Assembly (NCBI GenBank): GCA_900551385.1 | Contig: URVS01000006.1 | Location: forward strand, 1 to 18,955 | DNA length: 18,955 bases | Direction of reading: 5' to 3' | DNA from: an uncultured Mollicutes bacterium | GTDB lineage: Bacteria; Bacillota_I; Bacilli_A; RFN20; CAG-449 | Part shown: in pieces, positions 6,737 to 13,598 of the stretch | Layout: every line of letters starts with the position of its first letter | Position numbering within the stretch: the first letter of the stretch is position 1 | The notes under the pieces: generated by a model | The model's input: only the letters and a program-made list of their open reading frames with translations | Database searches by the model: none | Told to the model about the DNA's origin: nothing | Program-made: the position numbers and the translations under genes

Positions 6737-7162
6737 TTATAAAGATATCTCCTCATTAGTACCAATGTTAATATACTCAAAAAAGTCCCATTCACCAGCT
6801 TGTATAGCTATACAGTCTTTATAATCAACACCCTCAAGTTAATAGACAGGAAGATATTTTTCCTCGTAATTATATACATAGAAATTAGCTACCATCCCAT
6901 AAATGTAACCATCTTCCCTTTCAAATGTTTCAGAATCATCTTGATTGATAATATAGCCAATAAGTTTTTCTGGATTTTTATGATCAAAAGAATCATTGGT
7001 GTTTCTTTGTCTATATGTTTCTTTACCAAATTTAATATAATTATCTATATTAAAAACATTTATAGGTTTATTTACTGAACTACCACTTGACTTACCACAC
7101 CCTGCTAAAAGACTAGTCCCAGCGAATACGATAGTAAGAAATAATAAATTTTTTTTACACAT
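6737..7162 (-). pseudogene. small lipoprotein gene with an in-frame TAA
   Basis: The product starts MCKKNLLFLTIVFAGTSLLAGC: a lysine-containing n-region, a hydrophobic core and a lipobox (L-L-A-G-C), so it is a secreted lipoprotein. A GTG-less alternative ATG five codons upstream (7177) sits directly on the AAAGG, so the ATG at 7160-7162 gives the more usual signal peptide. The reading frame meets TAA at 6839-6841, after ...EEKYLPVY. It then continues open for 33 codons (LEGVDYKDCIAIQAGEWDFF...) to a second TAA at 6737-6739. The downstream part is polar, protein-like sequence, so the gene probably encoded about 140 residues and has been truncated by a point change. No family recognised. Confidence 0.6.
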
Positions 7163-7177
7163 AATAATATTAATCAT

Positions 7178-7622
7178 CCTTTATATGTACCCTATCATTT
7201 CCTTAAATTGATGAGTTATGTATTGGGGATGAACTTGTATAATAGTATTTGCAAATTCTATTATACAACCAAGATGCTACATACTATTATATTCTTCTCA
7301 TAGTGGTTTTGCTCAACTAGTTAAGAAATGCTATAGATGCAGCTTTCATTTATATGGTTATTAGTTACGAATTGTTTATTGCAATCATATCGGTTATTTA
7401 CTAAGTCACAAGGTGAAAGTCAATGCACAAAGATGTAAAAATTAAAAAAGAATTATTTTATGATCTATGTAGAAATTGATAATGCTTTAGAAAAGCATGA
7501 TGTTTGTATTATGTTTAAAGAATGAAACATTCCCAACTCCTAAAAATTATACTAACAAACGAGCTTTTACTATATTTAATTTTGCTTCTTCAACGAATTT
7601 GTCACATTTAAAATGAATTAGT
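7178..7622. other. gene-poor stretch with short gene remnants
   Basis: Only fragments are seen. On the plus strand a 18-codon frame with AAGGTGA ahead of its ATG (7423-7479) reads MHKDVKIKKELFYDLCRN and stops at TGA; it resembles the start of small proteins of unknown function from Firmicute mobile elements. On the minus strand a 27-codon frame (7547-7630) reads MFKLIHFKCDKFVEEAKLNI and on, overlapping the ATPase gene end. A 34-bp palindrome lies at 7235-7268. The mixture suggests decayed accessory DNA. Confidence 0.35.
7235..7268. repeat. 34-bp near-perfect palindrome
   Basis: TTGTATAATAG (7235-7245) and CTATTATACAA (7258-7268) are perfect 11-bp arms. The 12-nt centre contains a second palindrome, ATTTGCAAAT (7247-7256). 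In total 16 of 17 base pairs match. There is no T-run after it on either strand. It may be an operator or recombination site, or a cruciform; no family assigned. Confidence 0.75.
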
Positions 7623-8930
7623 TTAAACATTAAAATGCATTCCCAATGTATTATATGGAACAACATATACACCAGACTTAGGATCTCTTGTAAGTCCAAA
7701 TCCTATACCTACAATCACACATAGAAATTTAGGCTTTTTAACGACATTATCATTAAATTTAGTTAATGATTTTATTGCTTCATCTATTTGATTATCTCCT
7801 AGTTTAATTTCAATTGCACCATATTCACCATCATTAAATTCAACTATAGCATCAACCTCATCATTACTTAAATTATCTCTAAAAGCATAAACGTGACCTC
7901 TATAATATTCCATATACACGTTTAAATCTCTAACTACTAAAGACTCAAACAATAATCAAAATGTATTTAAATCATTAATTAGTTTTTCAGATGTTAAGCC
8001 TAAAAGAGCAGCCGCAAGTGACGGATCAACAAATCTTCTCTTTACCTTTTTGCCAACCCTGGAACTAGATCTATAATTAGTTGAATAAGCTTCTTGATTA
8101 TTTATAATGTATAACTTTTCTAGAATGTCTAAATATCTAGATAATGTTCTTTTATTTAATGTTTGTTCTTCGCCATTACTAAAATTAAAGCAATCTCTCA
8201 AAATAGTTGCTTCTGCTGCATAACTGGACTCATTTCTTGCTAATGACTTAAGAATCATCATCATTTTTTGTGAGTCAAACAAGAATTTATCATCATTGTA
8301 ATTTTCATTAACGTCATTTTCTACAACCGACTTTATATATTCACGTGCTAATAAACCATCACTTTCTAAATTCGAAAGACCCAAATTTTCAGGCCATCCA
8401 CCATTTATAATAAGTCTAGTAATTTCATAAATATCAAAAGGATTAACTAATTTATTAATTTCCTTTCCTTCATACATATCCATTAAAGAAATATAATCAA
8501 GTGATTTACCTAATTCTAATGTTGTCATAGGAAACATATTTATTTTAATAATTCTACCAGTACCAGTATGCTTAATCTTAGATTTCTCTTCCTTATCTAG
8601 TAAAGCGGTTGAGCCTGTTAAAATAAAATTCCCTTTTGATACCCTCAGATCACATTCATTTCTAATAGCATCCCACAATTCTGGCACTAGTTGCCATTCA
8701 TCAATAACCTCTGGAATATTCTCATTTAAAATTAACTTCGGATTAAGTATAGCTAGTTTTCTTTTCTCTATATCAGTTAATCTAACAATAGAATTACCAT
8801 GATGCATACTAGTCCATGTTTTGCCGCACCATTTTGGACCAACAATTTGAATTGCTTTAAATGTTTTTAAATATAACTCAATAGTTTTATCAATTAATCG
8901 TTCTTTATAATTTTCAAGTTTAATTGGCAT
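7623..8930 (-). pseudogene. AAA/DUF4143 ATPase interrupted by one in-frame TGA
   Basis: The gene starts with ATG at 8930 after AAAGGTGA and codes for an orphan P-loop ATPase of the AAA_14 plus DUF4143 type. The Walker A is unusual (V-G-P-K-W-C-G-K-T, about residues 30-38). A Walker B-like IDEW and an ILTGS sensor follow, then the DUF4143 half with RYLDILEKLYII (about 265-276). TGA at 7956-7958 follows ...NDLNTF. The same frame continues as LLFESLVVRDLNVYMEYYRG to TAA at 7623, including the nuclease-like D-x-I-V-E...I-E-I-K-L-G segment. Relatives read T-F-G-L-L-F-E there, so GGA changed to TGA is the simplest explanation. Uninterrupted it would be 435 codons. Confidence 0.8.
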
Positions 8931-8944
8931 AGTTAATCACCTTT

Positions 8945-8979
8945 CAATATGATTTTACTATAATGATGCACTTTTTTCA
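8945..8979 (-). promoter_or_regulatory. candidate promoter of the ATPase gene
   Basis: On the minus strand TTGAAA lies in the repeat nearest the gene (about 8974-8979) and is followed after 17 nt by TAAAAT (about 8951-8956). The -35 box therefore belongs to the 23-bp tandem repeat array. Confidence 0.5.
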
Positions 8980-9040
8980 AACATATAAGTGCACTTTTTT
9001 CAAGCGTATAAGTGTGCTTTTTTCAAAAGAATAAATGCAT
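8967..9040. repeat. 23-bp tandem repeats upstream of the ATPase
   Basis: Three full units start at 8967, 8990 and 9013, with a partial fourth at 9036. The core is TGCACTTTTTTCAAacaTATAAG; the third unit has TGTGC. Each copy carries TTGAAA on the minus strand. The exact 23-bp spacing places copies about two helical turns apart, as in iterons or cooperative operators. They lie directly upstream of the ATPase start. Confidence 0.85.
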
Positions 9041-9081
9041 TTATAAATAAATTTTTATATGAATTAATACTATAAAATAAA

Positions 9082-9110
9082 AGGCTTAATACTTTATTCG
9101 TATTAAACCT
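9082..9110 (-). terminator. probable terminator downstream of the XRE-acetyltransferase gene
   Basis: AGGTTTAATAC and GTATTAAGCCT (minus strand, 9100-9110 with 9082-9092) form an 11-bp stem with one mismatch, followed by TTTATTTTAT. It lies about 100 nt after the stop of the minus-strand gene ending at 9208. Confidence 0.6.
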
Positions 9111-9130
9111 ATTCATTCTATTTGTGTGTA

Positions 9131-9191
9131 AACAACAAGTGTGATACAAAATGGCTAAAATGCTATAGGTGTAACAACAACTTTAATACAC
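9131..9191. repeat. two degenerate copies of a 19-bp repeat
   Basis: AACAACAAGTGTGATACAA (9131-9149) and AACAACAACTTTAATACAC (9173-9191) match at about 15 of 19 positions. A third copy lies at 11062-11080, on the other side of the two-gene cassette. They may be remains of mobile-element ends; no element is recognised. Confidence 0.4.
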
Positions 9192-9207
9192 TGGTGGAGG
9201 ATAAAAA

Positions 9208-10068
9208 CTATTTTTTTAAAGACAACTCTAACTCATCTAAATTTCCATTAAATAACTTATCTATATTTTGCTCGATTGCTTCAATTGGATAATCCCACCA
9301 TTTAAGGTTGAGTAGTTTTTCTATTGTTTTGTCATCGAAACGTTTTTTGATTACTCTGCATGGATTACCAACGGCGATTGTATATGGCGGTATATTTGAA
9401 CCAACGACAGAATTAGCTCCAATAACTGCGCCATCTCCAATATGGACTCCAGGTAATATTGTTACATTTTGGCCTATCCATACATCATTGCCGATAACAG
9501 TATCTCCTTTGATTGGCATTTTATCTAAAGATGGTGTGAATTTTTGAAGATCTCTTGAAAAGATATTAAATGGATAAGTCGTTAATCCGTTCATAAAATG
9601 ATTTGCACCATTCATGATAAATTCTACTCCCGCCCCTATTTGGAAGAACTTTCCAATTATCAATTTATCACCAATAAAATCATAATGATGTGTCACATGC
9701 TTTTCAAAAAGGTCCGCACCTTTTTTGTCGTCATAATATGAATAATCACCAACAACAATATTTGGATTTGAAACGCAGTTTTTGATATAGCATATCTCTT
9801 CGATTTCTGGATTTGGGTATTTTGCGTCTTTTCTTAATCCTGATAATTTATCTCCACATATTGGTTCGAGGCCAAGATCTGGTCTAGATAAGCCATATAG
9901 TTCCATAAGTCTTACGATTTTGTCATTGCTCATCTCGTTAATCCCTTCTTCGATTTTATTGATAGTAGATCTAGAAGTATAACCTAAAGAATCAGCCATT
10001 GCTTGTTGAGACATTTTGTTTCTTATTCTTACATTTTTTAATTTCTTTCCAAATTCTTTCTTATCCAT
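9208..10068 (-). CDS. XRE-type HTH fused to a xenobiotic (Vat/CatB-type) acetyltransferase
   Basis: Residues 1-65 are an XRE/Cro helix-turn-helix (LKNVRIRNKMSQQAMADSLG, then SRSTINKIEEG). Residues from about 82 on are a left-handed beta-helix acetyltransferase of the xenobiotic (CatB/Vat) family: NPNIVVGDYSYYDD, FIGDKLIIGKFFQIGAGVEF, the active-site region IMNGANHFMNG with the catalytic-type histidine, and then VIGNDVWIGQNVTILPGVHI, VVGSNIPPYTIAVGNPCRVI. Vat enzymes are about 210 residues and have no HTH, so the extra 70 residues are a fusion. Relatives acetylate streptogramins or chloramphenicol, but this substrate is unknown. It starts 3 nt after the RhuM-like gene, so the two are co-translated. 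Codon use is less AT-biased than in the housekeeping genes. Confidence 0.88.
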   Translation of the reverse strand: MDKKEFGKKLKNVRIRNKMSQQAMADSLGYTSRSTINKIEEGINEMSNDKIVRLMELYGLSRPDLGLEPICGDKLSGLRKDAKYPNPEIEEICYIKNCVSNPNIVVGDYSYYDDKKGADLFEKHVTHHYDFIGDKLIIGKFFQIGAGVEFIMNGANHFMNGLTTYPFNIFSRDLQKFTPSLDKMPIKGDTVIGNDVWIGQNVTILPGVHIGDGAVIGANSVVGSNIPPYTIAVGNPCRVIKKRFDDKTIEKLLNLKWWDYPIEAIEQNIDKLFNGNLDELELSLKK

Positions 10069-10071
10069 AAT

Positions 10072-10926
10072 CTACAAACTCCTTATTATTGAATCGTGTA
10101 TTGCTTCATCTTCCATTTTCGTAATAGCAAAGACCTTTTTACCCGCATAATTTAATGAAGCGCCAAGGTGAAAAATATCATTTTGGTCAATAACTAAAAA
10201 TCTATCGTGATACTTATCATTTATGAACGTTGAACAATCTCCATATTGTGCATTAAAATCCAAAACTTCTTTATTAGATAGTTTCGCTTTTGATGAATGA
10301 TAAATATATAATTTCACACCTTGCTTTTTATATTTTAGAAATTCCAATGCTTTGATATCAGCATAAGCATCAATAAGAATGATAGAAGTATTAGCGTTTG
10401 AAATAATATTGGAAATGAATGATTTTGCGTCAAACATTTCTCCATCAAAGAATACTTTTTCTTTTTCTAGATTTGTTTTTTCAATTACTGATAATCGCTT
10501 ATCTATCGAGTCAACTTTGTTAATTAAATTTACATAGTTTTCATTAGTTATCAATGTTCTATTCTCATTAATTACGTAACCTTTTAACAAATATTCTTTC
10601 AAAACACTATTAGCCCATTTTCTAAACATAATTCCGTTTTGCGAATGTACTTTGTATCCTAAAGGAATAATCACATCTAGATTATAGAATGAAACAATAT
10701 ATGTCTTCTTATCATTTCCAGTAGTTGCATTTTTTGCAACAACTTGATTAACATCTAAATTATTTTCTAAAATTACATTTTTAATATGTCGAGATATAAC
10801 TGATTTATCCCTGCCAAACAGCAAACACATATCAGCCAATGAAAGCCAAACTGTATCCTCACTAGGTGATACATTAACATCCAGTCTAACTTCATCGTTT
10901 ACAAAAGTGACAATTTCATATTTCAT
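10072..10926 (-). CDS. RhuM-like N-terminal domain fused to a PLD-like domain
   Basis: The first 115 or so residues match the RhuM/virulence-protein type: V-W-L-S-L-A-D-M-C-L-L-F-G-R-D-K-S, ISRHIKN, and Y-N-L-D-V-I-I-P-L-G-Y-K-V, then F-R-K-W-A. The C-terminal half (about 160-284) looks like one phospholipase-D-type domain: SIILIDAYADIKALEFL, then H-D-R-F-L-V-I-D...F-H-L-G-A-S-L-N. The usual H-x-K is H-D-R here, so lysine is replaced by arginine. Activity is therefore uncertain; it may bind or cleave nucleic acid. A promoter-like TTGCGC-17-TATGAT lies upstream, and AAAGGAG precedes the ATG. It is the first gene of a two-gene operon. No function is established for this pairing. Confidence 0.75.
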   Translation of the reverse strand: MKYEIVTFVNDEVRLDVNVSPSEDTVWLSLADMCLLFGRDKSVISRHIKNVILENNLDVNQVVAKNATTGNDKKTYIVSFYNLDVIIPLGYKVHSQNGIMFRKWANSVLKEYLLKGYVINENRTLITNENYVNLINKVDSIDKRLSVIEKTNLEKEKVFFDGEMFDAKSFISNIISNANTSIILIDAYADIKALEFLKYKKQGVKLYIYHSSKAKLSNKEVLDFNAQYGDCSTFINDKYHDRFLVIDQNDIFHLGASLNYAGKKVFAITKMEDEAIHDSIIRSL

Positions 10927-10952
10927 TATGTACTAGCTCCTTTATCATAATT

Positions 10953-10981
10953 ATCATAACATAACATATTTGATAGCGCAA
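10953..10981 (-). promoter_or_regulatory. candidate promoter of the RhuM-like/acetyltransferase operon
   Basis: On the minus strand TTGCGC (10976-10981), 17 nt, then TATGAT (10953-10958), preceded by TG as in an extended -10. The -10 region contains the repeated segment ATCATAA. Confidence 0.5.
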
Positions 10982-11061
10982 TCTACATAATCAACATTGA
11001 TTTTCACTTCTTTTTCCATATCCCACCAGATGTTTTATTTTATTGTCAAGACCCAAGTCAT

Positions 11062-11080
11062 AATAACAACTTTGATACAC
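11062..11080. repeat. third copy of the degenerate 19-bp repeat
   Basis: AATAACAACTTTGATACAC matches the copy at 9173-9191 at 17 of 19 positions and is in the same orientation. The two copies bracket the RhuM-like/acetyltransferase operon and its promoter. The rest of 10982-11140 holds no gene. Confidence 0.4.
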
Positions 11081-11151
11081 TTCTATCCTCCAACTTTCTG
11101 ATTCCGCCAGACCAAAAATAATAAAAATGAACATTTTCATCCCATAAAAAA

Positions 11152-11179
11152 AACTTCGATATTTTAACGTATCGAAGTT
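11152..11179 (-). terminator. intrinsic terminator after the tRNA-Ala gene
   Basis: AACTTCGAT (11171-11179 read on the minus strand) pairs perfectly with ATCGAAGTT (11152-11160), and a run of about eight T follows (down to 11146). It ends the thioesterase-tRNA transcript. Confidence 0.9.
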
Positions 11180-11191
11180 ATTGTTTTCTTA

Positions 11192-11267
11192 TGGTGGAGC
11201 AAACCAGAATCGAACTGGCGACCTCAACAATGCGAATGTTATGTTCTCCCAACTGAACTATTGCCCC
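11192..11267 (-). tRNA. tRNA-Ala, anticodon CGC
   Basis: A complete 76-nt cloverleaf with encoded CCA. The acceptor GGGGCAA pairs with TTGCTCC, and includes a G3-U70 pair, the alanine identity element. The D stem is GTTC/GAAC and the loop contains GG at 18-19. The anticodon stem TAACA/TGTTG holds the loop TTCGCAT, with CGC at 34-36 (11232-11234 on the plus strand). The T arm is GCCAG-TTCGATT-CTGGT. The gene begins 1 nt after the stop of the thioesterase gene, so it must be cut out of that transcript. The accessory island begins beyond its 3' end. A CGC anticodon for the rare GCG codon is unexpected in such an AT-rich genome. Confidence 0.92.
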
Positions 11268-11268
11268 A

Positions 11269-11994
11269 TTAAACTAAAACAATTTTAGCTAAATAAATAT
11301 TATTTTCTTCAGAAATTCCTTTTATTAATATAGTGTTATTTTCTTTTTTATAATAAGTAGTTATTGAATTTCCTTTTTTTAATTCTTTTATATAATCAAT
11401 TTCAAATAATTTAATATTATCATTTTCATTAAAATTAATGCTATTTAAAATCATATCTGCATATTTAATGTTATTAACATGTCCATTATGATCTAAATCA
11501 GTAAATAAAGTTTGATAATTAAATGAAATAAATGAATCATCAAGATCAAAATCTTGAAGTTTATTAAAAGGTTCTAAATAATTTTTTTCTTGATAAAATT
11601 CTATATTAAAATCTATATCTTTTGTAAGACTTAATCTACGAGTTTTATAATTAACTATAACCCATTTTGATGTACCTTTTATTAATATATTATTATTTTC
11701 ATCAAGAATTAAATAATCTCTATCAAAATCAATTCTTCCTTTAGGATGAGGCCAGGTTCTAACTTTAATTTTTGAATATAAAGTAGGTTCTTTAATTACT
11801 TCATATTTAGTTCTAACTAAAACCCAAATTAAATCTTTTTTTATTAAATCATTGAATCCTACTGATAAAATATCAGCATGTTCACCTGCTACATCTTGAA
11901 AAAAATCAAGTATAACACTTGGTTTAATTTTATCAAAGCAATCAAAATCGCTTATTCTTAATTCAAATTCTTTTTCAAATACATTTTTTTCCAT
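11269..11994 (-). CDS. acyl-ACP thioesterase
   Basis: A 241-residue acyl-ACP thioesterase (FatA-like, PF01643 type) that would release fatty acids from acyl carrier protein in the cytoplasm. Two hotdog halves are visible. The first has V-I-L-D-F-F-Q-D-V-A-G-E-H-A (about 27-40) and R-T-W-P-H-P-K-G (about 79-86). The second has T-L-F-T-D-L-D-H-N-G-H-V-N-N-I-K-Y (about 161-177), where D/N/H residues form the catalytic site in relatives. No Shine-Dalgarno precedes the ATG. TATTAT lies 6 nt upstream of it, so the mRNA starts at or next to the start codon. The stop lies 1 nt before tRNA-Ala, so the two are co-transcribed. Confidence 0.9.
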   Translation of the reverse strand: MEKNVFEKEFELRISDFDCFDKIKPSVILDFFQDVAGEHADILSVGFNDLIKKDLIWVLVRTKYEVIKEPTLYSKIKVRTWPHPKGRIDFDRDYLILDENNNILIKGTSKWVIVNYKTRRLSLTKDIDFNIEFYQEKNYLEPFNKLQDFDLDDSFISFNYQTLFTDLDHNGHVNNIKYADMILNSINFNENDNIKLFEIDYIKELKKGNSITTYYKKENNTILIKGISEENNIYLAKIVLV

Positions 11995-12002
11995 ACAAAT
12001 AT

Positions 12003-12032
12003 AATATATTTTTTTATAATTTCGTTCAATAA
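12003..12032 (-). promoter_or_regulatory. promoter of the thioesterase gene, leaderless
   Basis: On the minus strand TTGAAC (12024-12029), 17 nt, TATTAT (about 12001-12006), and then only about 6 nt to the ATG at 11994. With the usual 6 to 7 nt from -10 to the start point, transcription begins at the start codon. No ribosome binding site is visible. Confidence 0.7.
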
Positions 12033-12053
12033 ATATATTTTTTGTTTTATAAT
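12025..12053 (+). promoter_or_regulatory. promoter of the TrmH-type methyltransferase gene, leaderless
   Basis: TTCAAT (12025-12030), 17 nt, then TATAAT (12048-12053), 6 nt before the ATG at 12060. It shares its -35 bases with the oppositely directed thioesterase promoter. There is no Shine-Dalgarno. Confidence 0.7.
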
Positions 12054-12059
12054 TTGTAT

Positions 12060-12776
12060 ATGGAAATTAAAACTTACAAAAAAGATTCATTTTATTCATA
12101 TACTTTAGGAGCGTTCCCTACTATTGAATTATTACAAAACCATAATAAAGATGTAATTAAAATAATAATGCATTCTTCTTTTAAAAACCAAGAAGTAATA
12201 AATTTGATTAATTCTTTAAGAAATAATGTTGAAATGGTTATTAATGATAAATTATTAGATAAATTATCTAACAAAGAAAATTGTTATGTTGCCGCGATAT
12301 TTAATAAATATTCTATGAATTTAAATAAAAACAATAAACATTTAGTTTTAGTAAATCCAATGAATATGGGTAATTTTGGAACAATTATTAGAAGTGCTTT
12401 AGGTTTTGGTTTTACTGATATTGCAGTAATAAAACCTGCAATAGATATATTTGATCCAAAAGTAATTCGTTCCGCTATGGGATCATTCTTTTCTTGTAAT
12501 ATTAAATATTTCAATACTATTGAAGAATATATTAAACAATATCCAGATCATAAATTATATTCATTTATGCTTCAAGCAAAAAAAACATTACAGAACACTA
12601 AATTCAATAACAATGAATTATTTTCTTTAGTATTCGGTAATGAATCTTCTGGATTACCTATTTCATATTTAAATGATGATTCTATAATTATTTCTCATTC
12701 AAATAAAATAGATTCTCTTAATTTACCTATGGCAGTAACAATTGCTTTATATGAAGTAAATAAACAAATTAAATAA
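12060..12776 (+). CDS. TrmH/SpoU-family RNA 2'-O-methyltransferase
   Basis: A SPOUT-fold methyltransferase that uses S-adenosylmethionine to methylate a ribose in rRNA or tRNA. The three family motifs are present: N-P-M-N-M-G-N-F-G-T-I-I-R-S-A (about 99-113), F-S-L-V-F-G-N-E-S-S-G-L-P (about 192-204), and S-L-N-L-P-M-A-V-T-I-A-L-Y-E (about 221-234). The N-terminal 90 residues are a substrate-binding extension. I start it at ATG 12060 (238 residues) because a TTG at 12042 lies upstream of the -10 box TATAAT (12048-12053), while ATG 12060 sits where transcription should start. The target nucleotide cannot be told. It ends directly against the convergent CvpA gene. Confidence 0.9.
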   Translation: MEIKTYKKDSFYSYTLGAFPTIELLQNHNKDVIKIIMHSSFKNQEVINLINSLRNNVEMVINDKLLDKLSNKENCYVAAIFNKYSMNLNKNNKHLVLVNPMNMGNFGTIIRSALGFGFTDIAVIKPAIDIFDPKVIRSAMGSFFSCNIKYFNTIEEYIKQYPDHKLYSFMLQAKKTLQNTKFNNNELFSLVFGNESSGLPISYLNDDSIIISHSNKIDSLNLPMAVTIALYEVNKQIK

Positions 12777-13556
12777 TTATTTATTAGCAAACATATTAAT
12801 TAATTGTTGTAAATAATTATTTTCATATAACATTTTAGATATTGTATATACATTATCATCTTCTAAATACATTATATCTTTAAAATAATTATAAACATTT
12901 TCATTTAGATTAATTACACATGCTAAACCATAACTAGCAACTAAACAAATACATATAGATAACGCTAAACCTGTAACAACACCTAATAATTTATCAATAA
13001 CATTAATAGCTTTAACTTTTAAAGCTTTTTTAATTAACATTTTAACAATTAATAAAATTATAAATGAAACAAGCCAAACAATAACAAACGCTATTGCCAT
13101 CAAAATATAATTAGTAATTGTAGTTGTAATAAATTCTCCAACTTGAATACCTTCACTAGGAATATTACCATTGATAAATGGATTTATTATAGAACTCAAT
13201 GCTTCTGGTAAACCAAATGCTTTTAATGCTTCAGGAATAACTGTATCTTTATTTTCCATAGTTAAAACCATTTGAAACGCTTCTTCATGTCCGGTATTTA
13301 ACCAATTATAAACACCACTATTGATACTTTCATTCATTGGTAAAGTTTTAAGCCAATTAGCTAAAGGATTAGTAACAAATACTGCTATAACAATTGAACC
13401 AATGTATACAACAATTGATAAAGCTGTTTTTAAAAAGCCTTTAAAAACACCATAAATTAAACCAATTACTAATATTACAATTAAGACAATAGAAACATAA
13501 TCAAATTTGATACTTTGACCTGCAGTTGGAAGAAAATTAACTAAATTCATTAACAT
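12777..13556 (-). CDS. CvpA-family membrane protein
   Basis: A 259-residue membrane protein with helices at about 20-40, 44-64, 150-180 and 193-217. The first two with the glycine-rich V-I-G-L-I-Y-G-V-F-K-G-F segment and the pair V-I-D-K-L-L-G-V-V-T-G-L are characteristic of CvpA (colicin V production) family proteins. Its role in Firmicutes is not established; envelope maintenance is usually suggested. A long loop (65-150) lies between helices two and three. GGTGG lies upstream of two possible ATGs (13556 and two codons later). Its stop abuts the stop of the TrmH-type gene with no gap, and no clear terminator is seen between them. Confidence 0.8.
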   Translation of the reverse strand: MLMNLVNFLPTAGQSIKFDYVSIVLIVILVIGLIYGVFKGFLKTALSIVVYIGSIVIAVFVTNPLANWLKTLPMNESINSGVYNWLNTGHEEAFQMVLTMENKDTVIPEALKAFGLPEALSSIINPFINGNIPSEGIQVGEFITTTITNYILMAIAFVIVWLVSFIILLIVKMLIKKALKVKAINVIDKLLGVVTGLALSICICLVASYGLACVINLNENVYNYFKDIMYLEDDNVYTISKMLYENNYLQQLINMFANK

Positions 13557-13598
13557 ATAACCACCACCTTGTATCTTTATTTTATCATGTATTTTTCA

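Noticed and set aside
7623..7952. Separate 109-residue gene beginning with TTG at 7952
   Set aside because: It is in the same frame as the ATPase, begins mid-domain (LLFESL), and has no ribosome binding site. It is the tail of the interrupted gene.
8967..9040. CRISPR array
   Set aside because: The 23-bp units are directly adjacent with no unique spacers, and there are no cas genes. They are tandem operator-like repeats.
12042..12059. TTG start of the methyltransferase at 12042
   Set aside because: It lies upstream of the TATAAT -10 box, so the transcript would begin after it; ATG 12060 fits a leaderless start.
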